A stretch of 7,340 bases of DNA, from positions 1-7,340 of the forward strand of contig JAVVRI010000142.1 in NCBI GenBank assembly GCA_036654795.1, given 5' to 3'. The notes below the pieces were generated by a model. That model was not told where the DNA came from. It ran no database searches and saw only the letters and a list, made by a program, of their open reading frames with translations. The position numbers and the translations under genes were made by a program. Origin of the DNA: JAVVRI01 sp036654795 (lineage in GTDB: Bacteria; Bacteroidota; Bacteroidia; Bacteroidales; Tannerellaceae). Numbering within the stretch: the first letter of the stretch is position 1; each line of letters begins with the position of its first letter. Below, piece by piece: positions 1-6,414 of the stretch.

Positions 1-339
1 TCACAGATTGACACCATCGAACATATCAATGCCGGCTTGGGACGCATACGCGATTTGTACGACGGATCGGTTGTGGACAGCTCAGTTTTCCGTAGCGAAA
101 CAGAAAAAATGGCGCAACAACTGGCTCAACTGAATCAGGTATATAGCCGCTTGCTGCAAGCAATGACAGTAAACATGTCCGGTGTGGCAGCAGCCAACCC
201 TTATCCGCCGCAACAGCCGCAACAATATGCACAGCAGCCGCAGCAGGGCTACCCGCAACAAGGTTATGGCCAACAGCCACCTATACAGACCAATCCATAC
301 ATGCAGCAGCCTCCGTACACAAACAACCCAATGAAGTAA
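1..339 (+). CDS. gldL: GldL (PorL), T9SS inner-membrane motor protein, 3' part only
   Basis: This is the C-terminal 112 residues of GldL; the reading frame is open from the first base, so the gene starts to the left of the window. GldL is an inner-membrane protein with two N-terminal membrane helices (not in this window). With GldM it forms the proton-driven motor that powers type IX secretion and, in gliding relatives, motility. The visible part should be cytoplasmic. Local residues 1-58 look like an amphipathic helix or coiled coil and end in the family-like stretch LNQVYSRLLQAM (local 44-55). Local residues 66-112 are a low-complexity tail rich in Gln, Pro and Tyr. The stop lies 7 nt before gldM, which agrees with the gldKLMN operon order. 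The family call rests on this order and the LNxVY...LLxAM motif. The low-complexity tail is of unknown role and probably varies between species. Confidence 0.87.
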   Translation, partial: SQIDTIEHINAGLGRIRDLYDGSVVDSSVFRSETEKMAQQLAQLNQVYSRLLQAMTVNMSGVAAANPYPPQQPQQYAQQPQQGYPQQGYGQQPPIQTNPYMQQPPYTNNPMK

Positions 340-346
340 AAGCAAA

Positions 347-1915
347 ATGGCAGGAATATCAAATAATCCCAACTCTCCCCGTCAGCGGATGATCAACCTG
401 ATGTATCTGGTGTTCATCGCCATGATGGCACTCAACGTGTCGTCTGAGGTGCTGGACGGATTTGAGTTGGTGGAAGGTAGCTTGCGCACTTCGATAGACA
501 ACACCTCACGCCGCAACGAAATCGTGGTGGACGAGTTGGATGCCTATTACCAATCCAATCCTGAAAAGGTGAAAGAGTGGTACGAGAAGGCAAAGCAGGT
601 AAAGAAGGCTTCCGATGATTTATACGACTACATACAAACACTGAAAGTACGCATCGTCAAGACGGCCGATGGCCCGGATGGCGATGTGAACCATATCGAC
701 TACAAAGATGACTTGGAAGCTCCTTCGCTCGTCATGTTAGCTCCTGTAAACGGAGAGGGCAAGAAGTTGAGAAAGTCTGTCGAGGCGTATCGTCTGATGA
801 TGGGTAACCTAGTGCAGGACTCGGCTAAAACCTGCGTGCTGGAAGCAAACCTTAGCACTACTCCTCCTTACAAGGCAGGCATCAACAACCGTTTGTGGGA
901 AGAGGCGCTGTTTGAAAATATGCCGGTAGCCGCAGCTATTACGCTGCTTACCAAGTTGCAAAGCGACGTGCGCTACGCTGAAGGGGAAGTACTGAGCAAC
1001 CTGCTTAGTAGTGTGGACGTGGGCGACTATCGCGTCAATCAGATCACTGCGCAGGTAATCCCGCAAAGCCAGATCGTCATGCGTGGCAGTCAGTACAAGG
1101 CAAGTATTGTTCTTTCTGCTGTCGACTCTACTAAGCGACCGACTATTTATGTCAACGGTAAAGAGCTACCTTATGAAAACAATGGTCTTTACAGCATAAC
1201 TGCCGGAGCAACCGGCACATTTCCTATCAAAGGATATATTGAGATGCCGGGAAGTGACGGTAGCGTGATGCACCGCGACTTCGAAAGCGAATATTTCGTG
1301 ACGGAACCGAGTGCCACCGTGGCCCCTACGTTGATGAATGTACTCTATGCCGGCATTGCCAACCCGATTCGTATCGCTGTGCCCGGTGTACCGAGTGGTA
1401 ACGTAACGGCCACGATGACGAATGGCTCATTGACGCGCAAAGGTGACCTTTGGGAAGCTCGCCCGTCGAAGGTAGGAACCGAGGCCATTGTTTCCGTGCA
1501 AGCCAAAATGGCCGATGGTCGTAGTGTGGAGATGGCAAAGACGACCTTCCGCGTACGCGCCTTGCCCGATCCGCTTCCATACATAGAATATAAAGACCAG
1601 AACGGCAATCCCCGTAAGTTTAAGGGTGGTATGTTTGCCAAACGCAGTTTGGTGGAAGCCGACGGCATTCTGGCAGCAATCGACGACGATTTGCTGAACG
1701 TAAAATATACGGTGCTTCGCTTCGAACTAACCTTCTTCGACTCGATGGGGAATGCGATTCCGGAAGTGTCTGAAGGAACAAATTTCTCGCAACGGCAGAA
1801 GGATTATATCCGTCGCCTAAGCAAAGGTAAACGTTTCTATATCACCCGTGTGGTAGCTAAAGGTCCGGACGGCATCGAACGAACGATTCCGACTATTGAA
1901 GTAATTGTAAATTAA
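347..1915 (+). CDS. gldM: GldM (PorM), T9SS inner-membrane/periplasmic motor shaft
   Basis: The protein is 522 residues, close to the usual size of GldM/PorM (about 515). It is anchored by a single N-terminal membrane helix (about residues 15-31) preceded by SPRQRMINLMYLVFIAM, the characteristic GldM start; a conserved-looking Glu (E34) follows the helix. The rest is periplasmic. By family knowledge it forms a dimer of four domains. Here D1 is a charged helical region to about residue 235, D2 starts near 236, D3 near 322 with the motif NVLYAGIANPI (331-341), and D4 covers about 405-522. GldM couples the proton-driven GldL complex to the GldK/GldN ring under the outer membrane. The ATG at 347 is chosen because the family N-terminus follows it directly. 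It has no clear Shine-Dalgarno, only an A-rich leader, which is normal in this phylum. No frameshift or missing domain is seen. Confidence 0.95.
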   Translation: MAGISNNPNSPRQRMINLMYLVFIAMMALNVSSEVLDGFELVEGSLRTSIDNTSRRNEIVVDELDAYYQSNPEKVKEWYEKAKQVKKASDDLYDYIQTLKVRIVKTADGPDGDVNHIDYKDDLEAPSLVMLAPVNGEGKKLRKSVEAYRLMMGNLVQDSAKTCVLEANLSTTPPYKAGINNRLWEEALFENMPVAAAITLLTKLQSDVRYAEGEVLSNLLSSVDVGDYRVNQITAQVIPQSQIVMRGSQYKASIVLSAVDSTKRPTIYVNGKELPYENNGLYSITAGATGTFPIKGYIEMPGSDGSVMHRDFESEYFVTEPSATVAPTLMNVLYAGIANPIRIAVPGVPSGNVTATMTNGSLTRKGDLWEARPSKVGTEAIVSVQAKMADGRSVEMAKTTFRVRALPDPLPYIEYKDQNGNPRKFKGGMFAKRSLVEADGILAAIDDDLLNVKYTVLRFELTFFDSMGNAIPEVSEGTNFSQRQKDYIRRLSKGKRFYITRVVAKGPDGIERTIPTIEVIVN

Positions 1916-1930
1916 TAGACTAAGTAAGAT

Positions 1931-3037
1931 ATGAACAGAAAATCGCCCTTTGGCAAACGCTTGTATTACATACTGGCTATTGTAAGTGCCCTGTTTGTGG
2001 CAGACGCGTTGCATGCTCAGGAGGATGAAGCATCAGCCGACAACACACAACAGAAGGAGCGGAAGAGCCCCCGTGCCACCCGTGGTGCGCGCGAAAGTGA
2101 AAAGACCGGCGGCCTGCCTGAACTGACCGTACGCGCACAAAATATGAACGAACGGATGACGCAGGAGGTGGGCAATGCTCGCTGGATGCGCGTTATGTAT
2201 CGCGAAGTGAAGCTGACGGAGGAGAAGAATGCCCCCCTTTACTATCCTGTACGCCCGATGAACGGCAATATGAATCTCTTTTCCGTCATCTTTCAGTTGA
2301 TGAGCGAAGGGAAGCTGACTGCCTATGAATACCTGGACGGTTACGAGGAGTTCGACGAGGCTCATAAAGTGAAGTTCAAAGACATTTTGGATCGTTTCTA
2401 TATCCTCTACGAAGAGGTGCCGGGCAAGAGTGCTGACGATCCCTCCTTCGTGATCAACGAGAGCGATGTTCCTTCCGAAGAGGTGAAAGCCTATTATGTG
2501 AAGGAAGCTTGGTATTTCGATCAGAATAACTCTGTCTTTGATGTGAAGACGCTGGCTATATGTCCAATCCTTTACACAACAGGCGATTTTGGTGAGCAGA
2601 CCATGCCTATGTTCTGGCTGCCATACGAAAATATCCGTCCTTATATCAAGAACGCAACCATCATGACCTCTAACGTCAATAACGCCAAGACCTTTACGAT
2701 GGATGATTACTTCCGTCGCCGTATGTTTGATGGCGAGATTGTAAAGACCGAGAATCTGATGAATCGTACCTTACAGGCCTATTGCCCGACACCGGACTCG
2801 CTCAAGCGCGAACAGAAAAATATAGAAAACCAATTGACTACTTTTGAAAAGTCTTTGTGGTTGCAACCAGACACCGCAAAAGTAGTTGCTACCGGCAAAG
2901 CTGGCAAGAAGGCTGCGAAGAGCGCCAGAGCAAAGAAAGAGGCTGCGGACAAAACAACTGCTACCAAAACACCAACGGTCAAGGCTCCTAAAGCAGAGAA
3001 AAGCTCGCCTGTAAGGAGCGTTCGCCGCAGAAGGTAG
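1931..3037 (+). CDS. gldN: GldN (PorN), periplasmic T9SS ring component
   Basis: The protein is 368 residues, similar to PorN/GldN (about 340-360). The N-terminus is a signal peptide: basic residues R3-R10, a hydrophobic core of about residues 11-24, and possible cleavage after A26 or A29. The mature protein contains YREVKLTEEKNAPLYYP (residues 90-106), typical of the GldN family. In well-studied members GldN binds the lipoprotein GldK, and together they form a large ring attached to the outer membrane that is contacted by GldM. The gene lies 15 nt after gldM and is probably cotranscribed with it. Residues about 317-368 form an unusual Lys/Ala/Thr-rich tail with 18 Lys+Arg against 3 acidic residues, ending in VRSVRRRR. 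It is probably disordered and could contact anionic partners such as peptidoglycan or lipopolysaccharide; that role is inference. Confidence 0.93.
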   Translation: MNRKSPFGKRLYYILAIVSALFVADALHAQEDEASADNTQQKERKSPRATRGARESEKTGGLPELTVRAQNMNERMTQEVGNARWMRVMYREVKLTEEKNAPLYYPVRPMNGNMNLFSVIFQLMSEGKLTAYEYLDGYEEFDEAHKVKFKDILDRFYILYEEVPGKSADDPSFVINESDVPSEEVKAYYVKEAWYFDQNNSVFDVKTLAICPILYTTGDFGEQTMPMFWLPYENIRPYIKNATIMTSNVNNAKTFTMDDYFRRRMFDGEIVKTENLMNRTLQAYCPTPDSLKREQKNIENQLTTFEKSLWLQPDTAKVVATGKAGKKAAKSARAKKEAADKTTATKTPTVKAPKAEKSSPVRSVRRRR

Positions 3038-3061
3038 CGTCCTATTTAACGCACAAAATGA

Positions 3062-3595
3062 ATGTATTGGACTCTTTTTCTCACCTTTGTTAAGATTGGC
3101 ACGTTCACTATTGGAGGTGGTTACGCCATGCTTCCGCTCATCCAGCGGGAGGTGGTGGATCGTGGTTGGCTGACGAAAGAGGACTTTATCGACCTTTTCT
3201 CTGTTGCGCAGTCCCTGCCGGGGATCTTTGCCGTCAATATATCTGTTTTTGTGGGTTATAAGTTGAAAAAGATAACAGGAGGGATAGTCTGTGCTTTAGG
3301 CACAATACTACCCTCCTTTTTTATTATGCTGGCAATAGCCTTATTCTTTACGCAGGTGCAGGACAATATCTGGGTGGAGAAAGTGTTTAAAGGGTTGCGT
3401 CCGGCCGTTGTGGCGCTGATTGCTGTGCCTTGCCTAACAACGGCTCGCTCCATCAATCTCAGCCGTAAATCGCTTTGGATACCGATCTTGGCGGCCTTGC
3501 TTATCTGGCGTACCGGTCTTTCTCCGGTATGGATTATTCTGGCGGCCATTGCCGGCGGCTTGGCGTATGGACTAAACAGAGGAAGGAGAGGATGA
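3062..3595 (+). CDS. ChrA-family transporter, first half-size subunit
   Basis: This 177-residue, very hydrophobic protein belongs to the chromate ion transporter (CHR) family. Its size marks it as a monodomain (short-chain) member rather than the roughly 400-residue fused form. The CHR signature KIGTFTIGGGYAMLPLIQ lies at residues 11-28, and SVAQSLPGIFAVN at 47-59 corresponds to the second conserved loop. Further membrane helices are likely near residues 69-95, 107-125, 133-150 and 153-170. Short CHR proteins usually come as adjacent pairs with opposite membrane orientation that work together, as with Chr3N/Chr3C of Bacillus subtilis; the next gene fits this. The start is fixed by an in-frame TGA directly upstream (3059-3061), so ATG 3062 is the earliest start. 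There is no good Shine-Dalgarno. Chromate as substrate is only the family label; many CHR proteins are uncharacterised and the physiological ion is unknown. Confidence 0.88.
   Translation: MYWTLFLTFVKIGTFTIGGGYAMLPLIQREVVDRGWLTKEDFIDLFSVAQSLPGIFAVNISVFVGYKLKKITGGIVCALGTILPSFFIMLAIALFFTQVQDNIWVEKVFKGLRPAVVALIAVPCLTTARSINLSRKSLWIPILAALLIWRTGLSPVWIILAAIAGGLAYGLNRGRRG
3581..3591 (+). promoter_or_regulatory. Strong Shine-Dalgarno for the second chrA-like gene
   Basis: The purine run GGAAGGAGAGG lies 5 nt before ATG 3597, inside the last codons of the upstream gene. It is the best ribosome binding site in the window and supports 3597 as the start. The ATG at 3592 is excluded because it meets a stop after one more codon. 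Confidence 0.65.
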
Positions 3596-3596
3596 T

Positions 3597-4148
3597 ATGA
3601 TTTGGTTGCAACTGCTCTATGTGTACCTTAAGATTGGTGTTTTTGGCTTTGGTGGCGGATACGCGATGTTGTCGCTCATTCAGGCGGATGTGGTGTATAA
3701 GTACAAATGGATCTCCTTACAGGAATTTACGGACATCGTCGCTATTTCGCAGATGACGCCTGGGCCGATTGGCATCAATAGCGCGACTTATATAGGCTAT
3801 ACAGCCATTCACAATGCCGGCTATTCGGAGGCGATCAGTGTGCTGGGCTCTTGCCTGACTACCTTTGCCGTCTGTCTTCCTTCCTTTTTATTGGTGTTGC
3901 TGATCTCTTATTTCTTTGCGCGTTTCAAGAATAATAAGTATGTGGCTGCTGCCTTTACAGGTTTGCGTCCGGCTACGGTGGGGCTGATTGGGGCTGCTGC
4001 CCTAATGCTTATGAATGAGGAGAATTTCATCGACTATAACAGCTACCTGATCTTTGCGGCCGCCTTCTTCCTCACTTGGCGTTTTAAAATCCATCCTATT
4101 CTAATGATCTTCCTTGCCGGTTTAGCTGGTCTGGCGCTTTATTGGTAG
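3597..4148 (+). CDS. ChrA-family transporter, second half-size subunit
   Basis: This 183-residue integral membrane protein is the partner of the preceding CHR protein; its ATG begins 1 nt after the other's TGA, so translation is probably coupled. It carries the CHR signature twice recognisable: KIGVFGFGGGYAMLSLIQ at residues 12-29 and ISQMTPGPIGINSATYIGY from residue 50. The second, with its TPGPIG loop, is the more classical form. Later hydrophobic segments, including a LRPATVGLIGAAALML stretch, give roughly five or six membrane helices. The pair resembles the N- and C-terminal halves of long CHR transporters split into two genes, and heterodimer formation is the expected arrangement (inference from the family). 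It is followed by a 97-nt gap and a new promoter, so the transcript probably ends or is rebooted there. The substrate could be chromate, sulfate-like anions or something unrecognised. Confidence 0.9.
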   Translation: MIWLQLLYVYLKIGVFGFGGGYAMLSLIQADVVYKYKWISLQEFTDIVAISQMTPGPIGINSATYIGYTAIHNAGYSEAISVLGSCLTTFAVCLPSFLLVLLISYFFARFKNNKYVAAAFTGLRPATVGLIGAAALMLMNEENFIDYNSYLIFAAAFFLTWRFKIHPILMIFLAGLAGLALYW

Positions 4149-4188
4149 ACCATATTTTCCTTCTTAACACTCTTTATCACACTTACAC

Positions 4189-4218
4189 TTGCTTGCTTAC
4201 GAAATAATCGTAGATTTG
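4189..4218 (+). promoter_or_regulatory. Bacteroidota-type promoter of the blaI-M56 operon
   Basis: A -33-like TTG at 4189-4191 and a -7 element TAGATTTG at 4211-4218 (consensus TAnnTTTG) are separated by 19 nt, matching the known Bacteroidota primary sigma-factor promoter pattern. Transcription would start roughly at 4224-4228, leaving a leader of about 20 nt before the repressor start codon. It is the only good promoter match noticed between genes in the window. Confidence 0.7.
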
Positions 4219-4226
4219 TGTCGTAA
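4197..4226. promoter_or_regulatory. Candidate BlaI-family operator (overlapping inverted repeats)
   Basis: Half-sites TACGA (4198-4202) and TCGTA (4208-4212) form a perfect 5-bp inverted repeat with a 5-nt spacer. A third half-site, TCGTAA at 4221-4226, pairs with TTACGA at 4197-4202 as a 6-bp inverted repeat with 18 nt between. The array covers the -7 element and probable transcription start, so a bound dimeric repressor would block RNA polymerase. BlaI/MecI repressors are known to bind dyads in their own promoters; assigning this site to the adjacent repressor is inference from position and symmetry. Confidence 0.6.
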
Positions 4227-4232
4227 TCATTA

Positions 4233-4239
4233 AAGGAAG
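4233..4239 (+). promoter_or_regulatory. Ribosome binding site of the BlaI-type repressor
   Basis: The purine run AAGGAAG lies 6 nt before ATG 4246 and supports that start, which also gives the expected BlaI N-terminus. Confidence 0.5.
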
Positions 4240-4245
4240 TAGATC

Positions 4246-4608
4246 ATGAACAAACTAACAATACCCGAAGAAGAGGCGATGCGCTTTATATGGCAGATAG
4301 GCCCTTGCGTTGTGCGGGATATACTTGCAAAATACAGTGAGCCTAAGCCGCCCTACACTACGCTTGCATCTATTATAAAAAACCTTGAACAGAAGAAATA
4401 CGTCAAGGCACGCCACATAGGCAATACCTACGAATATCGTCCACTCGTGGACGAAAGCGAATATAAACGCACATTCATGAACGGGGTGGTGGAGGACTAC
4501 TTCGAAAATTCATACAAAGAATTAGTATCCTTCTTTGCTAAGGATCAGAAAATATCGGCGGACGACTTGAAAGAGATTATCCGAATGATTGAAAAAGGAA
4601 AAGAGTAA
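4246..4608 (+). CDS. BlaI/MecI/CopY-family transcriptional repressor
   Basis: The 120-residue length is the family norm. The N-terminal winged helix-turn-helix covers about residues 4-68: LTIPEEEAMRFIWQIGP opens the first helix, PPYTTLASIIKNLEQKKYV (residues 35-53) is the recognition helix and the turn to the wing, and GNTYEYRP (59-66) forms the wing. Residues about 69-120 are the helical dimerisation part, with VSFFAKDQKISADDLKEI near the end, typical of this family. Such proteins bind operator dyads as dimers and are inactivated when an M56 membrane peptidase is triggered. The gene directly downstream encodes such a peptidase (23-nt gap), and the dyad-bearing promoter upstream suggests autorepression. 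I do not call it blaI because nothing nearby indicates beta-lactam resistance; the genes it controls besides this operon cannot be read from the window. Confidence 0.93.
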   Translation: MNKLTIPEEEAMRFIWQIGPCVVRDILAKYSEPKPPYTTLASIIKNLEQKKYVKARHIGNTYEYRPLVDESEYKRTFMNGVVEDYFENSYKELVSFFAKDQKISADDLKEIIRMIEKGKE

Positions 4609-4631
4609 CCTTTCAATAAAAACTTACTACC

Positions 4632-6299
4632 ATGACACCGGAATTTGCCTACTTTTTGAAGGTGAACATAGCCTTTGCGCTCTTTTATGCCTTCTACCGA
4701 CTGTTCTTTTATAAAGATACATTCTTCAAACTGCGCCGTATGGTGTTGCTCTCCTTTTTTGCGCTGGCTGTGCTCTATCCGCTGCTTAACTTTCAGGAAT
4801 GGGTGAGTGGGCAGGAGCCTATTGCTGAAGCCATTTACCTCTATTCAGCGATGTTGCCCGAGGTAAGCGTTACGGCGGTTGCCTACTCCAACGTGTTGCA
4901 GACCCTTGCCCATTGGGGCTGTCTGTTTTATGGTTTGGTTGTGGCGTTGCTCTGTGTGCGCTTTCTGATGCAATTGGGTAGTATTCTGGTGCTTGCCCTC
5001 CGTAGTCGTGTGGCGACAATTCAGGGTGTGAGGGTGCATCTGCTGGATCATTCTTCCGGTCCATTCTCCTTCTTTAAGCTTATTTTTCTGCATCCGGCAG
5101 ACCATTCGGAGCAGGAGATTGACGAGATTTTAACTCACGAATGCACCCACGTATCCCAGTGGCATTCCGTGGATGTGATTGTAAGCGAGCTGATTTGCAC
5201 GCTTTGCTGGATCAACCCCTTCGCCTGGCTTCTCAAGCGCGAAGTGCGATACAATCTGGAATATCTGGCGGATAACACCGTCATCCAATCGGGATACGAC
5301 TGCAAGAGCTACCAATATCATCTGTTAGGTCTTGCCCATCATCAGGCTGCAGCAACGATTTATAATAGTTTTAATGTCTTACACCTTAAAAACAGAATCA
5401 GTATGATGAATAAAAAGCGTTCACGGGGAATCAGCAGGACGAAATACCTGATGTTTATCCCCCTGACAGCAGCCTTGATGCTGCTTAGTAACATAGAAGC
5501 CGTTGCCCGCATTACGGGCAGGCTGGCCAAAGATGTGACCCTAGGGATAGAACCTGCCCCGGCAGACACCGTCCCCGTTAAGAAAGAAGTGCAGAAGGTA
5601 GGCACCGTGCCTGAAGATCGAGTGGTTTTTACCGTTGTGGAGGTGATGCCTAAGTTTCCCGGTGGCGACGATGCCTTGATCTCTTTCCTACTGTCTACCG
5701 TGAAATATCCGGCCGAAGCTCGTAAAAAGGGCATTCATGGGCGTGTAATCTGCGGCTTTGTCGTAAATAAGGACGGTTCAATAAGCGACATTAAGGTGCT
5801 GCGTGGAATAGACCCTCTGCTCGATGCTGAAGCAATGCGCGTTGTCGGTCAGATGCCGACTTGGCAACCCGGTACGCAACGGGGCAAAGCAGTGGCGGTT
5901 AAGTACACGATACCGATTGCTTTCTCTACAGGTGAGGAGGAGAAGCCTTCCGGCTCTGATGTCGCCTCTCAGAAAGATCGTAACGATGTTTTCCGCGTAG
6001 TAGAGGTGATGCCTCGCTTTCCCGGTGGCGACAATGCCCTGATAGAGTTTCTCAGCAAGAATATTCGCTATCCCAAAGAGGAGCAGGCGGCAGGTGTAAA
6101 GGGTCGTGTGATCGTGAAGTTTATAGTCGAGAAGGACGGTAGCATTACGAACACCGAAATCCTGCGTGGCGTCAGTCCCGCCATTGATGCCGAAGCCATT
6201 CGCCTTATTGGCACCATGCCCCAGTGGCAACCCGGTACCCAGCGTGGCAACGCGGTACGCGTCCTCTACACCGTGCCTATCACCTTCAGCCTTCAGTAG
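4632..6299 (+). CDS. BlaR1-like M56 zinc peptidase with two C-terminal TonB-like domains
   Basis: This 555-residue membrane protein is the likely signal sensor for the repressor upstream. Membrane helices are predicted near residues 5-24, 37-53, 90-122 (perhaps two) and 272-289. The M56 peptidase site lies on the intracellular loop: HECTH at 169-173 followed by H178 and D181, and a further acidic motif EYLAD (210-214) that probably supplies the third zinc ligand, so the enzyme looks intact. After the last helix comes a linker rich in Pro, Lys and Val, then two TonB C-terminal-like domains at residues about 331-432 and 452-553. Each has the pattern VVEVMPxFPGGD..., YP, GRVI.F.V.KDGSI, LRG, DAEA, MPxWQPGTQRG. 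They should lie in the periplasm. There is no penicillin-binding domain as in BlaR1/MecR1. M56 proteins with TonB domains occur in Bacteroidota, but their signal is not established to my knowledge. Annotation as plain 'TonB energy transducer' would be misleading. Confidence 0.9.
   Translation: MTPEFAYFLKVNIAFALFYAFYRLFFYKDTFFKLRRMVLLSFFALAVLYPLLNFQEWVSGQEPIAEAIYLYSAMLPEVSVTAVAYSNVLQTLAHWGCLFYGLVVALLCVRFLMQLGSILVLALRSRVATIQGVRVHLLDHSSGPFSFFKLIFLHPADHSEQEIDEILTHECTHVSQWHSVDVIVSELICTLCWINPFAWLLKREVRYNLEYLADNTVIQSGYDCKSYQYHLLGLAHHQAAATIYNSFNVLHLKNRISMMNKKRSRGISRTKYLMFIPLTAALMLLSNIEAVARITGRLAKDVTLGIEPAPADTVPVKKEVQKVGTVPEDRVVFTVVEVMPKFPGGDDALISFLLSTVKYPAEARKKGIHGRVICGFVVNKDGSISDIKVLRGIDPLLDAEAMRVVGQMPTWQPGTQRGKAVAVKYTIPIAFSTGEEEKPSGSDVASQKDRNDVFRVVEVMPRFPGGDNALIEFLSKNIRYPKEEQAAGVKGRVIVKFIVEKDGSITNTEILRGVSPAIDAEAIRLIGTMPQWQPGTQRGNAVRVLYTVPITFSLQ
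5622..5927 (+). repeat. TonB C-terminal-like domain, copy 1 of in-gene duplication
   Basis: This stretch encodes residues 331-432 of the M56 protein. It aligns without gaps to the second copy 363 bp downstream, with about 62 of 102 residues identical by hand count. Some DNA blocks are identical, such as TTTCCCGGTGGCGAC and TGGCAACCCGGTAC. Confidence 0.85.
5985..6290 (+). repeat. TonB C-terminal-like domain, copy 2 of in-gene duplication
   Basis: This stretch encodes residues 452-553 of the M56 protein and ends two codons before the stop. It is separated from copy 1 by a 19-residue polar linker (433-451). The linker is acidic/Ser-rich and has no counterpart in the domain fold. Confidence 0.85.
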
Positions 6300-6334
6300 A
6301 AGCTGGAGGGATAAGAGCCTTGTAAAATAGTCTT

Positions 6335-6400
6335 TTTAATTCACGTTTCATCGCGAAGAGTCGGGTGCCTCCGGTTGATAGCTATGAAACGTGTTTTAAA
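6335..6400. terminator. Inverted repeat between convergent genes, possible terminator
   Basis: CACGTTTCAT (6342-6351) and ATGAAACGTG (6384-6393) form a perfect 10-bp inverted repeat. After two mismatches the arms continue with TTTAA (6335-6339) against TTAAA (6396-6400). The loop is 32 nt, long for an intrinsic terminator. On the + strand four T residues follow the core stem, which suits termination of the M56 transcript; on the minus strand no T-run follows. It lies between two genes that point towards each other, the usual place for a terminator. It could instead be a protein-binding site or a remnant of a mobile element end. Confidence 0.45.
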
Positions 6401-6414
6401 GGGCAAAAGAATTA

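Noticed and set aside
37..339. Separate small gene starting at TTG 37
   Set aside because: The same frame is open back to base 1 and encodes more GldL sequence, so it is part of a truncated gldL.
1345..1668. 107-residue minus-strand open frame within gldM
   Set aside because: It is antisense to conserved GldM domains D3-D4, and its composition looks like a frame shadow.
2033..2365. 110-residue minus-strand open frame within gldN
   Set aside because: It is antisense to the signature region of GldN and has no recognisable domain.
3058..3093. ATG at 3058 overlapping the start of the first transporter gene
   Set aside because: It opens an 11-codon frame ending at TAA, with no ribosome binding site. 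A leader peptide cannot be excluded, but nothing supports it.
5778..6230. 150-residue open frame on the minus strand inside the M56 gene
   Set aside because: It lies wholly opposite two well-conserved TonB-like domains and its translation shows no recognisable family, so it is a shadow of the real gene.
4246..6299. Beta-lactam resistance regulators blaI-blaR1
   Set aside because: No penicillin-binding sensor domain and no beta-lactamase gene are present; only the repressor/M56 logic is shared.
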